From positions 28,087,470 to 28,151,469 of the forward strand of contig OW028584.1 of NCBI GenBank assembly GCA_932294295.1: a stretch of 64,000 bases of DNA, given 5' to 3'. Position numbers and translations under genes: made by a program. Positions 51,201-60,200 of the stretch are shown here, piece after piece (position 1 is the first letter of the stretch; each line of letters opens with the position of its first letter). This DNA comes from Alitta virens. Lineage: Eukaryota > Annelida > Polychaeta > Phyllodocida > Nereididae. Under the pieces are notes generated by a model. The model ran no database searches, was not told the origin of the DNA, and was given only the letters and a program-made list of their open reading frames with translations.

Positions 51201-54200
51201 AGACTGAATTTAACATTTTGCCGATTCAAAATTCCCCAGATATATCTTGTTCCAACGTGCTTCGTGACTTTTCCGAGCAATGTTACAGACAATAAAGACA
51301 TTTTACCCCTACTACTGATTCATTTTCATTAAATAATACTTACTAATTCCTTCTGTTTCTTTAAAGCAAGTTCTTGTTCTTTCTCTAAATTCTGTCGCAA
51401 GTTGGGGTCGAAAACTTCTCTTCCGACCCCAAGGTCCATATCCTGGCGCCATAAAATGTCGATAAGGTCCATGTCCTGTAAACAAAAACACTATGATTAG
51501 GCAAGTAAATGACACCCCTTGTGAGGTCAATGAGTAACAAATAAACACCAAACCTTATCTCTCATCATTACACCTGCCTCTGGCAGTCACCTGAGATCAT
51601 TTTTTGTCAAAATGGCCAGCCAGTAGGTTACTGTAAGGATATCCGCAACTTGCGATTGATTGTACATGCACAACAACTAGATCCCCGTGTTAGAATTAGT
51701 TCGGTGAACAAGGACCAGCATAACAGACTAAACAGTGACTCAGAAAGTTACCACAATGTAAATTTAAACTGTTTTTATTCAACCAAAATAGGATATTAAC
51801 ACTATGATTAGGCAAGTAAATGACACCCCTTGTGAGGTCAATGAGTAACAAATAAACACCAAACCTTATCTCTCATCATTACACCTGCCTCTGGCAGTCA
51901 CCTGAGATCATTTTTTGTCAAAATGGCCAGCCAGTAGGTTACTGTAAGGATATCCGCAACTTGCGATTGATTGTACATGCACAACAACTAGATCCCCGTG
52001 TTAGAATTAGTTCGGTGAACAAGGACCAGCATAACAGACTAAACAGTGACTCAGAAAGTTACCACAATGTAAATTTAAACTGTTTTTATTCAACCAAAAT
52101 AGGATATTAACACTATGATTAGGCAAGTAAATGACACCCCTTGTGAGGTCAATGAGTAACAAATAAACACCAAACCTTATCTCTCATCATTACACCTGCC
52201 TCTGGCAGTCACCTGAGATCATTTTTTGTCAAAATGGCCAGCCAGTAGGTTACTGTAAGGATATCCGCAACTTGCGATTGATTGTACATGCACAACAACT
52301 AGATCCCCGTGTTAGAATTAGTTCGGTGAACAAGGACCAGCATAACAGACTAAACAGTGACTCAGAAAGTTACCACAATGTAAATTTAAACTGTTTTTAT
52401 TCAACCAAAATAGGATATTAACTCGACTTGACCTTTAACAATGTTTAACATCAATTGCTTAACAGTCAGAAAACTTAATATTGAATAAAAACACTGTATT
52501 TCTTAAACACACACCCACTGTTCAACATGTTCAAGGAACTTTAAAGACCGCCAAGTGATTCTTTCAATCAATAAACGATAAATTCAATACACAGCCAGCT
52601 TGACTGATTGCATCAAATTCATCCGCATGATCAGTTGAGAAAATCTATAAATCGAGTCTGATCACTTCAGTAATGCTTAGTATTTTATGTTACGTAAGAC
52701 CTTGCCTAACATACTGCTCTTCAGAACAATATTAATTGATAAGTACGGTCCATATATATTGATCTTCCACTTGCCATAAGATACCTCAAATTCAAATTAA
52801 TGCAATCATTTGCAGAAGCTATCGAATCATATGTGATGAGAAAATATTAGCCAACAGTCCAACACAGATCGACAATGCATTATATTGTCATTCTGTCAAA
52901 ATCACACTATTTATATTAAACTGCATACCTAGCGAATGTATGTGGGACTGTGTGTACCCAATACTACTCAATTATATTATAAACTTTAAAATATTGTTAA
53001 ACAGGTCGATGTCCTGAAAATCTTTCTGATACATTTAGCATATGTATGAAACTATGAATAGGCTGACTACAACCAATGAAATTAGCTGACAAGTAAAACA
53101 AATCAACATACCAATTAGTACGATAAGCAATGCAATCGCTACAACAATGTAATGGATGATAATTAGCGTTAATCATATCAGTGATCACATCACTGTTATT
53201 ATCATGATAATGGCATAAAATAGCTTTACAAAACCATTAATTACAAATATTAGTTTTTCAATTATCACTCACCATGCTCACACCAGGCATTTCCATGGCA
53301 TAACAGAACATGACGAACCACCATGTAAACCTCTAAATATTTCTTTTAAACCACACTCTCCAGCATAAACAACAAACTACCTATCCTGTGTGACAATATG
53401 CCCTTCCTAATACCAAACCACAAAACTGAAAGAAAAAGAAAACGTTCCTAAATTCTAAACTTCCTACATCTAAGCAATAGACGTCTTCCTAGTAAGAAAC
53501 TATCAGCTCAAAGATAAAACAAAACATTCTAGAACGAAGTACTAAGAGATCTATACAGTGCAGAGCAATATTCTGACCATGGTCACAATGATTTATGACT
53601 AAATCAAGAAAAATCGCATGATCAAGGAGCAACTCAGGATAACCTTAAAGATAAGTTACTGCCATAGAGTTAAACAATAAAAAGGCTACACCATGATGTA
53701 ATGTGCAGCTCTAATTGACGTTATTGCTAATTACTACTTCTTCATATTATCAATCTATTTCTGTGGAGCAATAACAAGGAATAATAACGAACTTGGATCC
53801 TGCCCGAAAACAAACAAAACATCTTATTCCGTATTTTAAAACAGGGATGTAAAACCTGGATAAGTATGATTGATCATGTTGATAACGTGGTGTGGACTCC
53901 AAGGTTTATCTCATCATTACGCCTGCCTCTGGCAGCTGGTCATGCAGGCTGACTTAGAAGAAGAGTTCTCAGACCCAGAAGCATTGAGGCATTAAACCTA
54001 GAATGCATACAAACCCTTCAAGTAAATCAAAGCTAATCTCATCATACCAGGTAATTGGGTGAACACAGATTATAAATCAGTTTATGAGGATTGGATATAT
54101 AGCAAACACTCAGTATAATCTCTATTCAGCTGCTATTGTAAATACAGTGTTAAATATGCTCAACTTGGGGTCTTTTAAGTCAGGTTACCCTGCATTTCAT

Positions 54201-57200
54201 GAATCACCTAGCACATGCCTAGGGGAGTGCCTTGCTTACACGTGGCATGTGTTGTGAAAAAACAAGCATATCAGTGCAAATGTTAATATTATACAGGGTT
54301 AATGTGCATCTATAGCATGCAAAAACATTAACAATAATTTTTTTAAACTTAACATTTGTGACTTCGTCAGCTATATAATCAATAACTATTTGTTATTCCT
54401 AGTAGGTTTGTAGGCTCAGCTTCTGTTTACTTCTGTACAGAAAATTAATTATTATCATGGACTTAAAAAAAGTAGTTCCAACCTTAAATTAATAAATATC
54501 TTGCTTGTTTTTAGGTAAGATTACTAGTTCTGCAGCAAGTATAAAATTTTCTTTTTCCTTCTTTTATTTGTTTGTTTATTATATTTAAAAGTTTAGCTCA
54601 ATCATTTTAATATGCAGGAAATTTTGAATCTTCGATCGAGAATTGTATTTAACGATTTGGTTAACATGCTGTAACACCATTCTAACACGATAAATGTTTT
54701 GGCAACCTTGAAAGTAAAATATTAGTAAATCGGAAATCCAGGACAGATCACCATATATATCAGCAGGTGATCAGAGCACTGAGCCTGTACATATGTATAT
54801 GACTCACAATGTGGGACAATTTCCCCTTCATCATAATATTATTCATCCAGGAACAAGTACGGTCACAGCAAATATAGGTATAAAAGCTAGTGTTGTGTAT
54901 CATAACAGCGAAGCGATACAATAGGTATCATCGATATCTTGAACTGATACCCGATACATATCGCGATACATAAATTGAGGTTGGCTTACCAAATTATAAA
55001 TGAGAAATGCAACATTTTTGTTGGTTTGGGCTCAATATGGGCTGGCAGCATTTTTGCTGTTTTTAATTGCTTTTTATTTTTTTAAAGAGAAGTTTTATTA
55101 AAAGAATGTAACAACCTGTACAAAATATACATCTATGCACCCATCATCTATAAACAGACACCTTTTTTCAAGGCATTGGTAGAGTCTATACTTGGGGTAC
55201 TGATTTCAATCAACTACCCCATTTCCCCAAGTGGCTTCCCCAATTACAATTATTCCTGAACTTCAATGAATTGCTAGAGAGAAACCACTATCAACCTGTT
55301 CTTTTCAATTACGAAATGTCCACCCTCGCCAGCGACGTAAGCAATTCAAATTGGGCAATATTATATCGATTTGTACGGCAGCACTACACCGGTTTCTGTA
55401 TCGTTTAGAATTTACCGGTTTTAACGATATATCGTGAACCGGTACACAACACCAATAAAAGCAACACGAATAATTTTTCAAGAGTGTTGCAACTAGATCA
55501 CACATGTATCATAGTAGATTCTATAATAAGCTTTGGGGGCGAGGGTGACACATCTATGAACTGACTGCACTGTATGAATCATACATGTTGGAACTTGGAA
55601 CAGACAATAACCATGGTAACCATTGATTTTCCTTAGTTTTTAATTTCCCTAAATTTGTAGCAATACCACATGATGGCACACTGTGACTGTAACAGAATAA
55701 AAATACAGCAGTGATATCAACTAAGCTATTGGTACCTATTGACATTTATGTTTTAATTTTTGATTCCTTTTCTGCATTGTGTTGTTCTAAGTGTAGAACA
55801 CTTAGCTAGCTGGAAGATTTATGGTCACAAAATACATAGCAAAAACTGATTTCCAGTACAAGGTCAAAAATAACATAATTCATAGAGATATGTCATGACA
55901 TAAAACATAACAAAAGAGTGCAATTTAGAGAGATATTATCAGACAAAATTGTATATATCATGATATTTTGATATCCCATTCAAAGGACAAGGCAAGATAT
56001 AGACCAAAGTGCAACAATTAGCATCAAAGAGATAACCATTGATAACTGAAATATCCTGCATTATCCTAATTATCTTTTAAAGATATCAATAAATTTCCCA
56101 CTTCAAACCCATTCAAATATCAAGTACTTTGAAGTATCAAGTATACCTCATGTATAGTATGTAAAAGAACTAACTTGTAATACTATAAACCTAGATCTGA
56201 AATTTAATCTCATGAATGGATCCGATCACACCTATATCTAATTAATGGCTATAAACTTAGTATAAACCGATACTTGAATAGTAAACAAGATAAGGATCTA
56301 ACTAAATTAATTCACAAGCCATATGGTATTGTCAACTTGATAATGTGGGCAATTATTTTGCACGACAAGCAATGAAGCAAAGCAGAAAATTACGGCTTCA
56401 ATGTTCTGAATGGATCATTCAAGCTTTTTATTGACCAGTTCGAACATGATAGGATTCTCAACAACGGTTCAACAGTTTGGTTCGATGCTAATGTAAATGA
56501 GTGACCTGCAAGAACTTGAATACTTGTTTAAACACTTATTTTGTAGCAATATACTTGTTTAGTATGTGAGCAACTCATGGTGACTTTTCACTGCTTTTTG
56601 TGCACAGGATAACTATAACTGTATGTACATGATTTTTTAGGTTTGGTTTTCTGCTTTTTAGTTTCAAATTCCATCACCAGTTTGACAGTGACTGAGTCAG
56701 CATGAGGTATGCAGCAATGTTAACAATACAAAAGCCAGATAAGTTAAGGATAAGTTTTAAGTATGATCCCACAATCTACAAATCTACATTCTCAGTGGAC
56801 CATTGACAGGCCACATTATCACTGCAATTATCAAGATTATTTATGTTCCGTAAAAAGCACCAAACAATAGAGTCTTTTCACTGAACAGCCCTGAATTCAG
56901 CAGGACACAAGTCTTACCTCTCTTCTTCTTACTCATTTTGCTTTTCAGACACAGTAGGTAATAACTAACTGCTTCCATAAATACAACTTTCTCAGCAAAA
57001 TAACAAATATCAACTAAATGATAAGGTGTCAACTATACATTAAAATGCACTAAAAATACTACTGCTTGGATGCACTTTGCTTCAGCCAATCACAGCCAAG
57101 GGCGGGAACTTTTTAAGCCAATAGAATTGCAGTATTCTGTTTTAGCCACCTGGTGGAAATACAGAGAACCTTCCGTGAAAATCCACTATTGAAGGAAATT

Positions 57201-60200
57201 GTCATCAGCGTCCCGGAGAGTGAAACTTCACTGCAAGACCACTTGCATAGCTTCTTACTGGCACTAGTTGTATCCGAACACTATTCTAGTTCATTCTCCT
57301 ACATATATAATTATCTAACGTCCTCATAATACTAATGATGATTCGCATGTTTAGTACTACATGTGCAGCATAACGGCTTTGTAGCTCACTGATACCCACC
57401 CACATCATGCACATATGGTCTGGGGAGTGGGTCAATGTAAAATGCAGACCTTTCAGAATCCAGACCATATCATGGCTCTGACATGCTGAGGGCATTTCAT
57501 CAATCTTCATGCCATTTTTAATGTATCTTTCATTTTACAAAACGTCAAAATCCTGTTTATTTAATATAATGCTACTAGAATATTGACACTATTTTTCATT
57601 GATATGTCTGATTGTCATAATTCTGTTACTATGCAATTTGTGCTTATATAGACAGCATTGACAATAATGTCAGTAATAGACTTCAACGGCTAAATCTTTC
57701 ACTTTTATACTTAGCAAGAGCAGCACCATGTACATATATAATGTAGTATTGTACTTTTACTTCATGATCTTGCGGTAAATAAAAGCTGATTAGAGCTGCA
57801 CACCCTAACACAAAGAGATGTCACTGACCACAGTGACCAGTGACCACCTCACTTTCTGAGTCTTTGAATTGACCATAATATCAATCTTTTCATAACTGTA
57901 CTGACAATTCATAATATATCATGCAATATATCAATAAGCATGATGAATACTATTAAAATAGCACTCCGGGACAAAGCTGGTTCACTGCCAGATCTCTTGA
58001 ACAAACTGCCCACATGACTCCTGGCACAGAACAAGAGATATATACTATGGAGAAGCAACAAAGAAATACAGAACAAAGAAACTTTAGGTCAATGCCACTA
58101 TATACTCGCCACAGGTTGGATCTACAATGATCTATGGACCTAGTTCTATCATCTATCATACTGATTATATGATTGAGCTGTTACTTGTTCTAGAAATACA
58201 AGAGATCTGTGCGCGATAAACAACAATGATAAACATATCCTTAAAACTTCACTAATTTATTCATCCTAATCAGGTTTTGAGCTGGTGAATGATCGAGCTG
58301 TTTAAAACATGTCCGAGAAGTTGGAAATGCAAGAGATGCTATTAAAACATATTAAACTGCATGAGATTTCAATTTTTAGTAATAATAAAATGTTATATGC
58401 TGCACTACTGATTGTTGTCATTAACATACTGCATACTGTTATGCCATAAACAAAATTGATGCAATTTTACATGTGCATGTCATCATGGCTATGACACAAC
58501 TGCACTATGTGGGCAATTCTTCACATGAATGAGTTTTGATAAAAGAGGCTAAATTGCTAATATCATACAGTCAGCAAAAAGTCATTAAAGTTGGAACACA
58601 GTGGCGCAGACTGGAAATACAAGTTTTGAAGCATAAAATGCATACAGCATATCAACTTTTAAGTGATTTAACAACTTCGAAATAGAATCATGATAATTTC
58701 ACAATAATAACTATCAATCAGCATGTGTATAAGTTATTAACACGCAGGCACATCCCAAGACTTCAATGGTAAAGTTTGACTTATGTTATCATTGTTAGGA
58801 CTTACTGAAACTGGTGTAGAACCGAAAACGCGTCCAAATTGTCAATCTGAATTGGTTTTAGCTAAACAATATTATAACCAATGTTTTGACTCATTAAATT
58901 TTTAGTTTCTTGCACAATGTGGGCCCAGTTTTCCAATATTGTAACAGCCAGTATCGGCATGAAAAAAAAAACGTTGCACCCAGAAAGGACATCTGCTGAA
59001 TAAAAATTACGAAACCACGAACAGTTGCACCGGAATGTATAATGTCAACATGCTGCCATGTCGGTTTCATAACGCTAATATCCAAACGAGTGTTTTTATG
59101 TCAATGTTTTATGAACTTTTATCTTTACTATGAAATGCAATATACATGATATATACTTTATAATATCAATACATGCATAAATTATATGCACACATCTGTT
59201 TGTTTGTATAGCTGATTAAAATATCCAAATTCACTCTTATGGAAAGTTATGCAATATAACTTAAGTAAAAACGGCTGCATCTTTTAAATTAATTATCAAG
59301 CAAAAATTCAAACCGGAACTATGAGAAATCAAGATGTCAATATAACTTGGGTATGTACAATATATTTTGCACCATATCTCCAAAATTGACATTAGACAAC
59401 CCACATACATGGTAAAGACATGTTTGCAATCACTATGAGTCATCAATTCACAGGCTAATCATACTAGTCAACATAGGTTGAGCTGGAAAAAAATAAAAAT
59501 AGAAGGGAAAAAAGAGCATTTGTTTGTTTACATTACAATACCATATCATACCTCTTTAGTAAGTTCATCCCCAGGAGGTCGAAATGTCAATTGCAAATCA
59601 GGAGATTCGGGAGGTCCAACAGCCCCTTCTGGTAGTTCCGCGTTTGGTACATTTTGAGCATTTTCTGTCACAGAGTTTTCTCCTTGTGTTGCAGGTTGAG
59701 CATTTGGTATGGTTTCATCTGGCAACAAGAAAGTTCCTGGGCCCTGATTGGCCAACCAGGCGTTTATCCTTGTGTCTAAACCATCAAATCGACGAAAGTC
59801 ACTCAGCGAATGAAGCTCTCGAAATATTGACGATCTGTAGTTTTCTATTTGTTTGGGGTGCGAGTACCCATAGTCACTGTTCCATCTGTTATTGTGGAAG
59901 TTTTGTGATTGAACGTATGCAGAACTTGTGCCAAGTATAATTTCTTGAACTTCTGGATAATTATGGAAATTGGTTAAATAATTATTGAGATCAGTGCGTA
60001 ATAAGCTTAGCACAATGGCTAGCTGCAAAAGTCCATCTGTAAAATGCTTCTTCATTGTTTTGATGAGATGCTGTAGTCCAAGTAAATGACGTACCGTCCT
60101 CTTTGTTTAGGTGAGTAAGACTGAAGCCACGGACTTCTTTGTTGTATGTATTTGAACTGGCAACTGGGTAGTGACAGCTGTCAAAATCGTTAAACTGTCA

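Larger units (their letters stand above)
51476..59551 (-). other. CNC gene intron after the NRF1-like first exon
   Basis: About 8 kb. It holds the 311-bp tandem triplication, a SINE-tail fragment around 53880-53960 (TGTGGACTCC...CTCATCATTACGCCTGCCTCTGGC), the candidate first exon at 53273-53311 and AT-rich unique sequence. No other coding exon was found. Confidence 0.8.

Noticed and set aside
56914..57032. Minus-strand MEAVSYYLL...MSKKKR followed by AG|GTAAGA, possible extra first exon of the CNC gene
   Set aside because: The donor leaves phase 1 but the next acceptor (51475) needs phase 0, so the join would be out of frame.
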